Below are positions 27,516-35,818 of a DNA stretch of 64,000 nt, piece after piece. The stretch is from Namhaeicola litoreus (GTDB lineage Bacteria; Bacteroidota; Bacteroidia; Flavobacteriales; Flavobacteriaceae), in contig NZ_JBHTMY010000003.1 in the NCBI RefSeq assembly GCF_042679565.1, positions 186,001 through 250,000 on the forward strand. Reading direction: 5' to 3'. Made by a program: the position numbers and the translations under genes. The notes beneath the pieces are model-generated. The model had not been told where the DNA came from. It saw nothing but the letters and a program-made list of their open reading frames with translations, and did not search any database. How positions within the stretch are numbered: position 1 is the stretch's first letter; each line of letters starts with the position of its first letter.

Positions 27516-29613
27516 TTGCTATACTGATTGCTCTTAGTTCGTCAATTTTTTGATAAAAATCTTTTGCCTCATTTAAATAATTTTGTGCAAAGGTTTGATT
27601 AGGTTGATTTTGGTTGATTTGATACACTAATTCTTTAAATGATTTGTGCATTTTTATTAATCCACTTTGAACGAAAGCAGTGTCGAACTCATCTATAATT
27701 CCCTTATGGGTATTTGTTTTAAAATTTTCGCCAATAAGTACAGCCTTAGCCGTATTAATCATTGAGGCGTATGCATGATATATTCCATCGGCATACTTTT
27801 TATTTTCTATGGCTTGCACAGCATTATCTAATTTTTCCTCACTTTCAAATAATAGGGTAGCAACAAGATCAATCACCACACCTGCACATTCACCTACACC
27901 TATAGCTTTTACATACGTATTTTCATGTCCCCAATCAATAAAATCATCTTGAACTAGGTCATCAGAATTAGAGAGTGGTTTAAGCAATTGATAAAAATAA
28001 TTCTTTCCTTGCCGGTCAAAATAGTCATTGAACAACTCAGAAGAGAATTTGTTCAATTCATAATCATTCAGCAGTCCTCGCAAAGCCTGCGGACCTCTTT
28101 TGCTCGGTATTTTAATTATTTTTTCTGAAAGTCTTCCGAGGCCGTTCCCAACAGTTCCGCCGCCGAGTAGAACTTGCAATCCTGGCGCAACAAGATTTCC
28201 TGATTTTATAGACATCCCATGAAAACCGATTTGTGCCATACTGTGTTGTCCACAAGAATTCATACAGCCACTTATCTTGATAGTAATATCGCTGTTATAA
28301 ATGTATTGAGGATACTCAGTTTTGATAACATTTTCGAGTACTCTAGAGATGCCTGTGCTACTGGCAATACCCAAATTACAGGTATCTGTACCCGGGCAAG
28401 CTGTAATATCCAAAGTACTGTTGTAACCAAGATCTGTAAAACCTAGCTGGTTTAGTTCACTATAGAAAAATGGTAGAAATTCTTTTCGGACATGCCTGAT
28501 TAGAATATTTTGCTTTAGAGACAAACGTATTTCGTTACCGGCATAAGTTTTGACTAAATCTGCTAATTTTCTCGCTTGATCCAAGTAAAAATCACCCAAT
28601 TGCACTTTTATTCCAATGGCAAAAAGACCCTCTTGTTTTTGCTTGAAAGCGTTTGTTTTTAACCAAGTTTCGTACTCCGGAAACCTATCCAAGTCAATTT
28701 TTGGGACCAGTACATCTTTTAAACGGACTGTATTATCATATGAAGATAAATCAATAGGGTAAGATTGATATGCCAAAGCTTTTTGTTCTTCTTTCACGAA
28801 GTCCAAGAACTTTCTCACTCCGATTTCTTCGAGCAAGAATTTTAGCCTTGCCTTTGCTCTTTTTGCTCTTTCTCCATAGCGATCAAAGATGCGTAAAACA
28901 CCTTCCGTAAATGGGATTATTTGGTCTTCTTGTAGAAATTCATGTGCGAGATCTCCATGGCGTGATTGTGATCCCAATCCGCCGCCAATCAATACTTTAA
29001 AACCCCGAACTTCTTTATTGTCGATCCACTTAGTTTTAGCAATAAAGCCCAAATCATGCATATAGCTTAGCGCGTCATCAGCCTCTGTAGCCGAGAAAGA
29101 AATTTTAAATTTTCTTCCCATTTCCTGACAAATTGGATTTCTTAAGAAAAAGCGGAACATGGCATCTGCATAGGGAGAAACATCAAATGGCTCCTCTGGA
29201 TTTATACCTGCCGTTTCTGAAGCCGTTATATTTCTCACAGTATTTCCACAGGCTTCACGCAATGTGATTTCATCTTTTTCCAATTCAGCCCATAACTCGG
29301 GAGTTCTATCTAAACTGACATAATGAATTTGTATGTCCTGACGAGTAGTGATATGTAACCTACCTGTTGAATATTCTTCCGAAACATCACAAATACGTTT
29401 CAATTGCTCAGCAGTTAATTTACCAAAAGGTAATTTAATCCGAATCATTTGAACGCCTTCTTGTCTTTGCCCATAAACACCTCTGGCTAGACGAAGGCTT
29501 CTAAAACGCTCTTCATCAATTTTTCCTTCTTTAAATAATCGAATCTTTTTTTCTAGATCGATGATATCTTTTTGGACAATAGGATTCTCTATTTCAGTTC
29601 TGAAACTTTGCAT
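27508..29613 (-). CDS. HEPN domain-containing nitrite/sulfite reductase
   Basis: This 701-residue assimilatory siroheme [4Fe-4S] reductase reduces sulfite to sulfide (or possibly nitrite to ammonia). Two ferrite-reductase half-domains are followed by the cluster motif CX5C (C406, C412) and CX3C (C450, C454). The C-terminal 130 or so residues (about 570-701) form a HEPN-like helical extension, a layout recurrent in Bacteroidota. Neighbouring cysH and cobA favour sulfite. It overlaps cobA by 8 bases and starts 48 bases after cysH in the same operon. The electron donor is not evident. Confidence 0.92.
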   Translation of the reverse strand: MQSFRTEIENPIVQKDIIDLEKKIRLFKEGKIDEERFRSLRLARGVYGQRQEGVQMIRIKLPFGKLTAEQLKRICDVSEEYSTGRLHITTRQDIQIHYVSLDRTPELWAELEKDEITLREACGNTVRNITASETAGINPEEPFDVSPYADAMFRFFLRNPICQEMGRKFKISFSATEADDALSYMHDLGFIAKTKWIDNKEVRGFKVLIGGGLGSQSRHGDLAHEFLQEDQIIPFTEGVLRIFDRYGERAKRAKARLKFLLEEIGVRKFLDFVKEEQKALAYQSYPIDLSSYDNTVRLKDVLVPKIDLDRFPEYETWLKTNAFKQKQEGLFAIGIKVQLGDFYLDQARKLADLVKTYAGNEIRLSLKQNILIRHVRKEFLPFFYSELNQLGFTDLGYNSTLDITACPGTDTCNLGIASSTGISRVLENVIKTEYPQYIYNSDITIKISGCMNSCGQHSMAQIGFHGMSIKSGNLVAPGLQVLLGGGTVGNGLGRLSEKIIKIPSKRGPQALRGLLNDYELNKFSSELFNDYFDRQGKNYFYQLLKPLSNSDDLVQDDFIDWGHENTYVKAIGVGECAGVVIDLVATLLFESEEKLDNAVQAIENKKYADGIYHAYASMINTAKAVLIGENFKTNTHKGIIDEFDTAFVQSGLIKMHKSFKELVYQINQNQPNQTFAQNYLNEAKDFYQKIDELRAISIANG

Positions 29614-29661
29614 GATGTATGGATTTATTAGAAATTATAGAAGGGGGAAACCTTTGTAGCA

Positions 29662-30291
29662 CTATAGGTGAATCCCACATTCTCTGTTTAAAAAAACTTT
29701 TGTCGGATCGAAGTATTTTAATTCGTTAGGTAATTCGTTTGCTTTTAAATACAATTCTATTTCCGTATCATTCCAATAAAAAAATGGACTTACTTTAAGA
29801 ATACCATCTTTTGTCATAGTAACAATATCTAATGAATCTCTATGTTCAGTTTGCCCTTTACGGATATTTGTAAACCAAACATCTGGTGCAATTTGAGATA
29901 GAGCTCTTTTAAAAGGTTCTAATTTTACTTCCTTTGTAAACTGCTTATGAGCCTCTGTACCTACTTCAGGTATTCCATAGACTACATCTCTAAATGCAGT
30001 GGTAGTTTTGGGTACAAAAATCTGCATATTCAAATTAAATCGATTAATCAATTTATTGGCATATTTGTAGGTCTGAGGTGTGTTGTAACCTGTATCCACC
30101 CAAACCACTTCAATGTCTTTTTTAATTGAATTAACTGCATGAATTAATGAAGCCGAATAAGGTCCAAAGTTGGTTGTCAGTATCGGTCTTTTTGCTGAAT
30201 CAATAGCCCATTTGATAATCTCAAAAGGATCCTTTTCCCTTAATTCTGCGTTTAAAATTGACAAATCTATGTATGAAAAATTAGGCTTCAT
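29662..30291 (-). CDS. cysH: Phosphoadenylyl-sulfate reductase (PAPS-type)
   Basis: This soluble enzyme reduces PAPS to sulfite with thioredoxin. The C-terminal catalytic cysteine lies in RECGIHL, and that is the only cysteine in the 209 residues. The CC and CXXC cysteines that bind the [4Fe-4S] cluster in APS reductases are absent, so a PAPS-dependent enzyme is expected. That implies an APS kinase elsewhere in the genome. It overlaps the DUF2061 gene by 11 bases. Confidence 0.92.
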   Translation of the reverse strand: MKPNFSYIDLSILNAELREKDPFEIIKWAIDSAKRPILTTNFGPYSASLIHAVNSIKKDIEVVWVDTGYNTPQTYKYANKLINRFNLNMQIFVPKTTTAFRDVVYGIPEVGTEAHKQFTKEVKLEPFKRALSQIAPDVWFTNIRKGQTEHRDSLDIVTMTKDGILKVSPFFYWNDTEIELYLKANELPNELKYFDPTKVFLNRECGIHL

Positions 30292-30544
30292 TTTTTCCCC
30301 ATTTTATAAAGTTCCAAGCTCTTTCGTGAAAAAAGTATAAAAGAATTTTTGTAATTGTTTCTACTGCACCGATAGACAAGGCCAATGATAAGGTTCCGGT
30401 AATTAGGTATGAGATGACAATGGTATCTAGCGTGCCTACAATTCGCCAACTGATAGATTTGGCTATGCTGCGGGATGTTTTCTCCAAAGGAGAATTCTGA
30501 CTCGCTTCTCTGTGATCTACATCAAGTACTTTATCTAAAATCAT
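30281..30544 (-). CDS. DUF2061 domain-containing small membrane protein
   Basis: This 87-residue protein has a central region (about residues 25-75) with two membrane helices, and the DUF2061 core SRSIAKSISWRIVGTLDTIV, ending in the aromatic-rich HERAWNFIKWG segment. DUF2061 proteins often sit at the head of sulfate-assimilation operons, or fused to adenylylsulfate kinase, in Bacteroidota and Proteobacteria. The role is unknown; a transport or membrane-anchoring role for the pathway has been guessed. It is the first gene of this operon and overlaps cysH by 11 bases. Confidence 0.88.
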   Translation of the reverse strand: MILDKVLDVDHREASQNSPLEKTSRSIAKSISWRIVGTLDTIVISYLITGTLSLALSIGAVETITKILLYFFHERAWNFIKWGKNEA

Positions 30545-30587
30545 TTCTTAAATACTATAAGTCTATCGGAATAATAGGATAATAAAG

Positions 30588-30619
30588 CAAATATAAAGAA
30601 ATAATATTTTGATGAGCAA
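30588..30619 (-). promoter_or_regulatory. Promoter of the DUF2061-cysH-sulfite reductase-cobA operon
   Basis: On the minus strand TTG (30617-30619) is followed after 21 bases by TATATTTG (30588-30595), an exact Bacteroidota -33/-7 pair. The start codon at 30544 is 44 bases downstream. A short imperfect dyad (CTAT and ATAG arms) downstream of the -7 could be an operator for the nearby Rrf2 protein, but its arms are only 4 bases. Confidence 0.6.
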
Positions 30620-30647
30620 ATAAAAAGCGATAAAAAAAATAAAAAAA

Positions 30648-31052
30648 TTATTTAATATCTTCTAACGTATTGTTTTTGAAGATGTTAAGTGTACTGTCTC
30701 TTACTTGAATCATTAGCTTGTGAACGCCACATGCATTTTCATCAGGACAATCTTCACATCGCTCGTAGTAGTTCAAGCTAACGCAGGGTAGCATGGCAAT
30801 AGGTCCTTCTAAGATTCTAATCACGTCGGTCATTGGGATTTCGGAAGGTTTTTTTAGTAAGTAATATCCGCCGCCCTTACCTTTTTTTGAACCCAAAAAG
30901 CCCGTCTTCCTCAAGGATAATAGAATACTCTCCAAAAATTTATGAGGAATGTTTTCTTGTTCAGCTATAGTTGCGATCTGAACCATTTTGTTTTCTTGTC
31001 TGGCTATGTAGGCCAAGGCTTTTAGTCCGTATTTGGTCTTTTTCGATATCAT
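30648..31052 (-). CDS. Rrf2 family transcriptional regulator
   Basis: This 134-residue winged-helix regulator starts MISKKTKYGLKALAYIA, typical of Rrf2 proteins, with the wing GKGGGYYL at about residues 58-65. Four cysteines at C90, C99, C102 and C108 (C-X8-C-X2-C-X5-C) could bind a [2Fe-2S] or [4Fe-4S] cluster, as in IscR and NsrR, though the spacing differs from IscR. It sits directly upstream of the sulfur operon on the same strand. A CysR-like role sensing sulfur supply is therefore the first hypothesis, but iron-sulfur or nitrosative sensing is also possible. Confidence 0.9.
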   Translation of the reverse strand: MISKKTKYGLKALAYIARQENKMVQIATIAEQENIPHKFLESILLSLRKTGFLGSKKGKGGGYYLLKKPSEIPMTDVIRILEGPIAMLPCVSLNYYERCEDCPDENACGVHKLMIQVRDSTLNIFKNNTLEDIK

Positions 31053-31113
31053 AGCTTAAATATAAGGAATGTGCATATTTATTTCGATGATCTTTGTCAA
31101 TAATTGGTGTGAA

Positions 31114-33375
31114 CTACTTTTTTCCCGACTCAACCAATTCCAATTGATCTACATTTGTTTTGGCGGTAAACATACCATAATTAATTGTAGCCACATTCTT
31201 TTCAATTTTTTCTATGGTGCCTTTGGCTGTACCTTCTATCATTCTCACCCTATCATTTACTTTGAACTCATAATCACTTTGCTCTCTCGCAATTTTTTTC
31301 TCTTTGGCTATTTTTATTTTGCGCACTTTTTTTACTTCCTCCAAAATTTCCTGTTCTACTTTTAAAAGGGCATCCTTTTTAATCTTTTCTTCTTTTCGTA
31401 CCTGTTCGTTAATTTTTTTTCGCTCTCGTTTTGAAATCGGTTTTGCCTGAGAGAGATCAACTTTATCAATTACTTTTGATTTTTTTTCTTCTATTTGTTT
31501 TTTGTGTTTGGCATGCTCCATTCCCACCCATTTCATCAATTGATCTTTCAATTCTTTTTTATTTTCACTTTGAAAGAATTTGTGAAGAATTTGGTTTAAC
31601 TGTCGCCCATACATCAACATTTTTTGATTCTGATCATAGAGTTCCTGAAACTGGTTGACTTTTGCCTGAATCTTTGCCTGTTTTTCTGCTAAAATTTGCG
31701 AACTCTCTTCTGCCAAGGCTTTTTCTTTTTCAAGTTCTTCCGAAGTTTTTCTCAAAACATTTCTTTCGGTTTGTAATTTTGCAATCGTTTTATCTAATCT
31801 AATTTTCTCTCTTTCTACTTTCTTTTTTGCTCGGTTGATTAAGCGAAAGGGAATCCCATTTTTCTGTGCCACCTCAAAAGTAAAAGAGCTTCCTGCCTGA
31901 CCTGTAATTAATTTGTATAGAGGTTCTAGAGTTTTTTGGTCGAACTGCATATTGGCATTTAGGACTTCTGGGAGTTCATCGGCCAATACTTTTAAATTGG
32001 CATAGTGCGTTGTTATTATCCCATATGATCCGTTTTCATAGAATTCTTCTAAAAATACTTCGGCTAATGCACCACCTAACTCGGGGTCACTTCCTGTTCC
32101 AAATTCATCGATTAAAAACAAAGTATTTTTGTTGCATTTTTCGAGGAATTGGCGCATATTTTTTAAACGATAACTATAGGTGCTCAAATGATTTTCAATG
32201 GATTGATTATCTCCAATATCCGTCAGAATTTTATCGAAAAACGTAGCCCTACTTTTTTCATTTACAGGTATCAAAATGGCACTTTGCAGCATCACCTGTA
32301 AAAGACCAACCGTTTTTAAGGTAATACTTTTACCACCCGCATTTGGACCCGAAATGACAATGATTCTCTGTTCGGCGTCTAATCGAATACTTTGTGGTAT
32401 GGTTTTAACCTTCTTTTTTTTATTTTCCGCCCATAATAACGGATGGTAGGCATTTTGTAGGTCGATAATTTTTTCCTTAGATATTTTTGGAAGACAGGCA
32501 TTTATATCATGTGCATACTTTGCTTTGGACCCAGAAACATCAAGAGCTGTTAAATAAGTCTGTTGATTTCTTAAAATATCTTCAAAAGGGCGTAATTCAT
32601 CCGTTAGTTTTCTCAGTATCTTAATGAGCTCTTCTTTTTCTTCGTACTCAAGAATATTTAGCTCTCGAGTAAATTTCAAAGTAGATTCTGGAGCGATATA
32701 AACAATGCTCCCGGTTTTTGAGCTACCCAGAATAGAACCTTTTACTTTCTTACGATTCATGGCCTGAACTGCCAAAACTCTTTGATTTTCTACTACAGAT
32801 TCTTTGATGTCATCTAAATAGCCAAGACTAGAATAATGACCTAAAGACTTGTTAAAACTAGCACTAATTTGACCCCGGGCATGATTGATCCGCCTTCTTA
32901 TAACGCTTAACTCAATGCTTGAATCGTCCTTTACTTCGCCAAAATTGGTAATATATTTTTCGATTAGTTTTGAGACTGCAGGCTCGTATGCTACTTCAAG
33001 CGATTGTTCATGTAAATTGGGATAAATCTCCTTGAACTTTTCAAAGAATTGTTTTAGAATGAGGACTGTTTTGGAGACTGCAGATAATTTTAACAAAGCT
33101 TTGCCTTCCAAATAGCTATCAACAATCCTTACATACAATAATTCCTTGCTTATTTCTTCAAAGTAGTGATTTGGAATTCTATTATTGTTTTGAAATGAAC
33201 TGAGGTATTCATTGGTGATAGCCAATTCCGTAAGCAGTTTTTTGATATTAGCAAACGGTTTAATATGCAATACCTGCTCTTTTCCTAAATCAGTAAGACA
33301 AAACCCTGAAATAATTTTCAGAACCTGTTCAAATTCGAGATCGTTTAAAGTATTTTGCGTTATTTTGCTTATCAA
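31114..33375 (-). CDS. mutS2: MutS2-family ATPase lacking the Smr domain
   Basis: This 753-residue DNA-binding ATPase has the MutS core and ABC-type domain: Walker A GPNAGGKS (343-350), Walker B with DEFGTGSD (423-430) and THYANLK. A long coiled-coil region (about 515-690) follows, then a KOW-like module near the C-terminus (GTAKGTIEKI). The C-terminal Smr nuclease domain usual in MutS2 (with its LDLRG motif) is absent, as in several Bacteroidota. MutS2 acts on branched DNA and, in Firmicutes, on collided ribosomes. The start is a TTG at 33375, because an in-frame stop lies at 33382-33384 and no ATG occurs between. Confidence 0.9.
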   Translation of the reverse strand: MISKITQNTLNDLEFEQVLKIISGFCLTDLGKEQVLHIKPFANIKKLLTELAITNEYLSSFQNNNRIPNHYFEEISKELLYVRIVDSYLEGKALLKLSAVSKTVLILKQFFEKFKEIYPNLHEQSLEVAYEPAVSKLIEKYITNFGEVKDDSSIELSVIRRRINHARGQISASFNKSLGHYSSLGYLDDIKESVVENQRVLAVQAMNRKKVKGSILGSSKTGSIVYIAPESTLKFTRELNILEYEEKEELIKILRKLTDELRPFEDILRNQQTYLTALDVSGSKAKYAHDINACLPKISKEKIIDLQNAYHPLLWAENKKKKVKTIPQSIRLDAEQRIIVISGPNAGGKSITLKTVGLLQVMLQSAILIPVNEKSRATFFDKILTDIGDNQSIENHLSTYSYRLKNMRQFLEKCNKNTLFLIDEFGTGSDPELGGALAEVFLEEFYENGSYGIITTHYANLKVLADELPEVLNANMQFDQKTLEPLYKLITGQAGSSFTFEVAQKNGIPFRLINRAKKKVEREKIRLDKTIAKLQTERNVLRKTSEELEKEKALAEESSQILAEKQAKIQAKVNQFQELYDQNQKMLMYGRQLNQILHKFFQSENKKELKDQLMKWVGMEHAKHKKQIEEKKSKVIDKVDLSQAKPISKRERKKINEQVRKEEKIKKDALLKVEQEILEEVKKVRKIKIAKEKKIAREQSDYEFKVNDRVRMIEGTAKGTIEKIEKNVATINYGMFTAKTNVDQLELVESGKK

Positions 33376-33393
33376 AGTGGGCTATTTTATGTG

Positions 33394-33421
33394 CAAAAAT
33401 ATAAAAATCTAATCAGAGCAA
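33394..33421 (-). promoter_or_regulatory. Promoter of mutS2
   Basis: The minus strand reads TTG (33419-33421), a 17-base spacer, then TATTTTTG (33394-33401). The -7 element ends 18 bases before the TTG start at 33375, so the leader is short, and this supports the chosen start. Confidence 0.6.
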
Positions 33422-33442
33422 ATATCGATTATAACGAATCAA

Positions 33443-34108
33443 ATGGATATAAAAATTGAACGAAGTTGGTATAAAATTTTAAAAGATGAATTTGAGGAGG
33501 ATTATTTTATTTCTTTAATTGAATTTGTTAAAAATGAGTACAGAGAAAATACTTGTTATCCCAAAGGAAAGGAAATCTTCAAAGCCTTTGACGCATGCCC
33601 ATTTGACAAAGTAAAGGTTGTCATTATCGGTCAAGATCCCTACCATGGACCAAACCAAGCCAATGGTTTATGCTTCTCTGTTCATAAGGGAATACAACAT
33701 CCGCCTTCTCTCATTAATATTTTTAAGGAACTCGAAAACGATGTCCAAAAATCTTATCCCGATAACGGAGATCTATCATCTTGGGCAGAACAAGGTGTAT
33801 TATTGCTAAATGCAACATTAACAGTGAGATCAGGTCAAGCAGGATCTCATCAGAAAAAAGGATGGGAAAGATTTACTGATGCTGTAATTGCTTCTTTATC
33901 TGAAAACCAGCAAAACATCGTTTTTCTGCTATGGGGTGGTTTTGCCAAACAAAAGGGTTCTAAAATAGATAGAAATAAACATTTAATTCTTACTTCGGGT
34001 CATCCCTCCCCATTAAGTGCTAATAGGGGTTATTGGTTTGGTAATAAGCATTTTAGTAAGGCTAACGATTACCTCATTCAGATTGGAAAAACGCCCATAA
34101 CTTGGTAA
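33443..34108 (+). CDS. ung: Uracil-DNA glycosylase, family 1
   Basis: This enzyme excises uracil from DNA, starting base-excision repair. Motif A GQDPYHG contains the catalytic aspartate (about residue 67), and the C-terminal HPSPLSANRGYWFGN carries the leucine-loop that pushes the uracil out. It has 221 residues, normal for family 1. It is divergent from mutS2 with a 67-base gap. The convergent outer-membrane gene ends immediately after its stop codon with no spare base. Confidence 0.97.
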   Translation: MDIKIERSWYKILKDEFEEDYFISLIEFVKNEYRENTCYPKGKEIFKAFDACPFDKVKVVIIGQDPYHGPNQANGLCFSVHKGIQHPPSLINIFKELENDVQKSYPDNGDLSSWAEQGVLLLNATLTVRSGQAGSHQKKGWERFTDAVIASLSENQQNIVFLLWGGFAKQKGSKIDRNKHLILTSGHPSPLSANRGYWFGNKHFSKANDYLIQIGKTPITW

Positions 34109-34930
34109 TTAAAAATTCATTGTTACACCTAGCAGTGGACCAAATGTTGTTACATTTGTTTTGATTCTTTCCTCTCCAGAACCTTCAATTCTTTTATACT
34201 GGAACGTTTTATAACCGGCAGTAACGGTGAGTAATTTCGAAACTTTGAATGTATTGAGATAACTCAGATCATAGTAAAAATCAGAAGCATTACCCAGACC
34301 AAATCCACCTATATTTGTTTGTAAGCTCATTAATACGCTTTTACTTAATATTAATCTAAAACTTGTACCAACTACCGGATCCCACCATTTTTGAGTTTCA
34401 CTTAAATTTCCTGTGATAGGGGGGAGGATATCACCTATGGGAATGGTATACTTGAAGTTAATATCATTCAACCAATAAATGGCTCCTAATGTAACTTCCA
34501 TTGCCCATCCATCGATGATATCGTTATTATCATAATCGAGATGGTCTATTAAGACATAGCCAATCTTGTTATCAAGAATAATTTGATTGATACCGAGGTC
34601 GTATTGCACAAAACTTTCCTGACCATCATCTCCTAACTTTGCATAGGTAAGATTGGAACTTACGAACCATTTTTTATAGTATATCTTTCCCGCTAATTGC
34701 ATACCAAAATTTGTCAAAGAAGTTAAGTCATTGAATGACTGTCTGAGTCGTTCATCATTTACATCAGTCGCCTGCCCTGCCAACCAAGCGTAAGGCGCGA
34801 GTTTAAAGCGCCAATCTCTTCGCGCAGATGATTCGGTAAATTCAGATTCTGCATACCCCACCTCATCTTGAGCTTGAGCAAAAAAAGAGAACAGGACAAA
34901 AAATGATAGTAAGTAAAATTTCTCCTTCAT
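34109..34930 (-). CDS. Putative outer-membrane beta-barrel protein
   Basis: A signal peptide (residues 1-20, ending FAQAQ) precedes about 250 residues with alternating beta-strand character. The first strand region begins WRFKLAPYAWLAG and the chain ends GPLLGVTMNF, a terminal aromatic typical of outer-membrane barrels. I do not recognise a specific family; it may form a small 8- to 12-stranded barrel. It ends flush against the convergent ung gene. The function is unknown. Confidence 0.7.
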   Translation of the reverse strand: MKEKFYLLSFFVLFSFFAQAQDEVGYAESEFTESSARRDWRFKLAPYAWLAGQATDVNDERLRQSFNDLTSLTNFGMQLAGKIYYKKWFVSSNLTYAKLGDDGQESFVQYDLGINQIILDNKIGYVLIDHLDYDNNDIIDGWAMEVTLGAIYWLNDINFKYTIPIGDILPPITGNLSETQKWWDPVVGTSFRLILSKSVLMSLQTNIGGFGLGNASDFYYDLSYLNTFKVSKLLTVTAGYKTFQYKRIEGSGEERIKTNVTTFGPLLGVTMNF

Positions 34931-35024
34931 GAAATAAGTTTTATACGAAGATAAAACTTACATCTTTATAAGGCTAAAAAAGTAAATCAAATTTCAAGAA
35001 ATTAATATTACGAATGCGTATACA

Positions 35025-35699
35025 TTAATTTTTCATCACAACAAGCGTTGCAATTTGCCCGGTTCCCATGTTCCATTCTTTATCGGCGAGCTTGTACCCA
35101 TTTCTGTCAAAGACGAGAAATGCTGCGGTATTTGGTCCCGAAGAACCTTGATTTAGTGCTTCAATATCTATGCGATTAAAGCCTTCCTCCAAATCAATAT
35201 TGATAACGAAATAACGGCCCTCTAAACCTACATTTTTATACAAAACCTTTTCGTTGAGATAAACGCGCACCCGATCTCCATCTACATAACTGTGGTCACG
35301 GCATTCTATTCTGATCTTTTTTGAGGTTGTACTGAGTTTACCCAATTCTTGATTCGTTCTCATGGTAGGATTACTCATGTCTTTACCATTAAAGTATCTT
35401 AATTTTAAGACATCCTTTTCTGTTTCAGATTGTGCCATAAAATTTGGTAACTTCTTGGTATTACTTTTTAAAAAGTCGAATTCAGTTTTATTTGGATCAA
35501 AATTCGGATTATAATCAGGGCTAAAATTATAGTTTTGGGGTATTTTGATATCAAATTGATTTTCTACAGCAGGGGTTTCATTGTCCGATTGTATATTTGA
35601 ATAGTTAAAACCCTCCAGCTTAATTGATTTGCCCTGGTCTATTTGAGCATAGAATAGTATTGGAATCAAAAGAATTAAAAAAAATAAACTTTTCTTCAT
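35025..35699 (-). CDS. Secreted protein of unknown function
   Basis: This protein of about 224 residues begins with a clear signal peptide (MKKSLFFLILLIPILFYAQ). The frame extends 19 codons further upstream, but the MKK start at 35699 gives a proper signal. The C-terminal half contains ECRDHSYVDGDRVRVYLN followed by ENGFNRIDIEALNQGSSGPN-like beta-rich sequence, which resembles a secreted beta-sandwich repeat in Bacteroidota. No catalytic motif is evident. It sits alone between two minus-strand genes. Confidence 0.7.
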   Translation of the reverse strand: MKKSLFFLILLIPILFYAQIDQGKSIKLEGFNYSNIQSDNETPAVENQFDIKIPQNYNFSPDYNPNFDPNKTEFDFLKSNTKKLPNFMAQSETEKDVLKLRYFNGKDMSNPTMRTNQELGKLSTTSKKIRIECRDHSYVDGDRVRVYLNEKVLYKNVGLEGRYFVINIDLEEGFNRIDIEALNQGSSGPNTAAFLVFDRNGYKLADKEWNMGTGQIATLVVMKN

Positions 35700-35818
35700 C
35701 GGTATAAGCTGTAAATCTGCGATAGCAAATATTGTGCAAAAGACAGATTTGAACAAAAATTTCTTATTAAAGAATTCATAAATTTCATCGGATCAAACCT
35801 TATAAAAAGCTAAAAATT

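Noticed and set aside
30559..30583. Rrf2 operator near the sulfur promoter
   Set aside because: The dyad arms are only 4 bases and do not match a known Rrf2 site; I mention it only in the promoter entry.
35700..35756. Longer N-terminus for the secreted protein
   Set aside because: The upstream 19 codons would place a second hydrophobic stretch before a proper signal peptide; MKKSLF at 35699 is the natural start.
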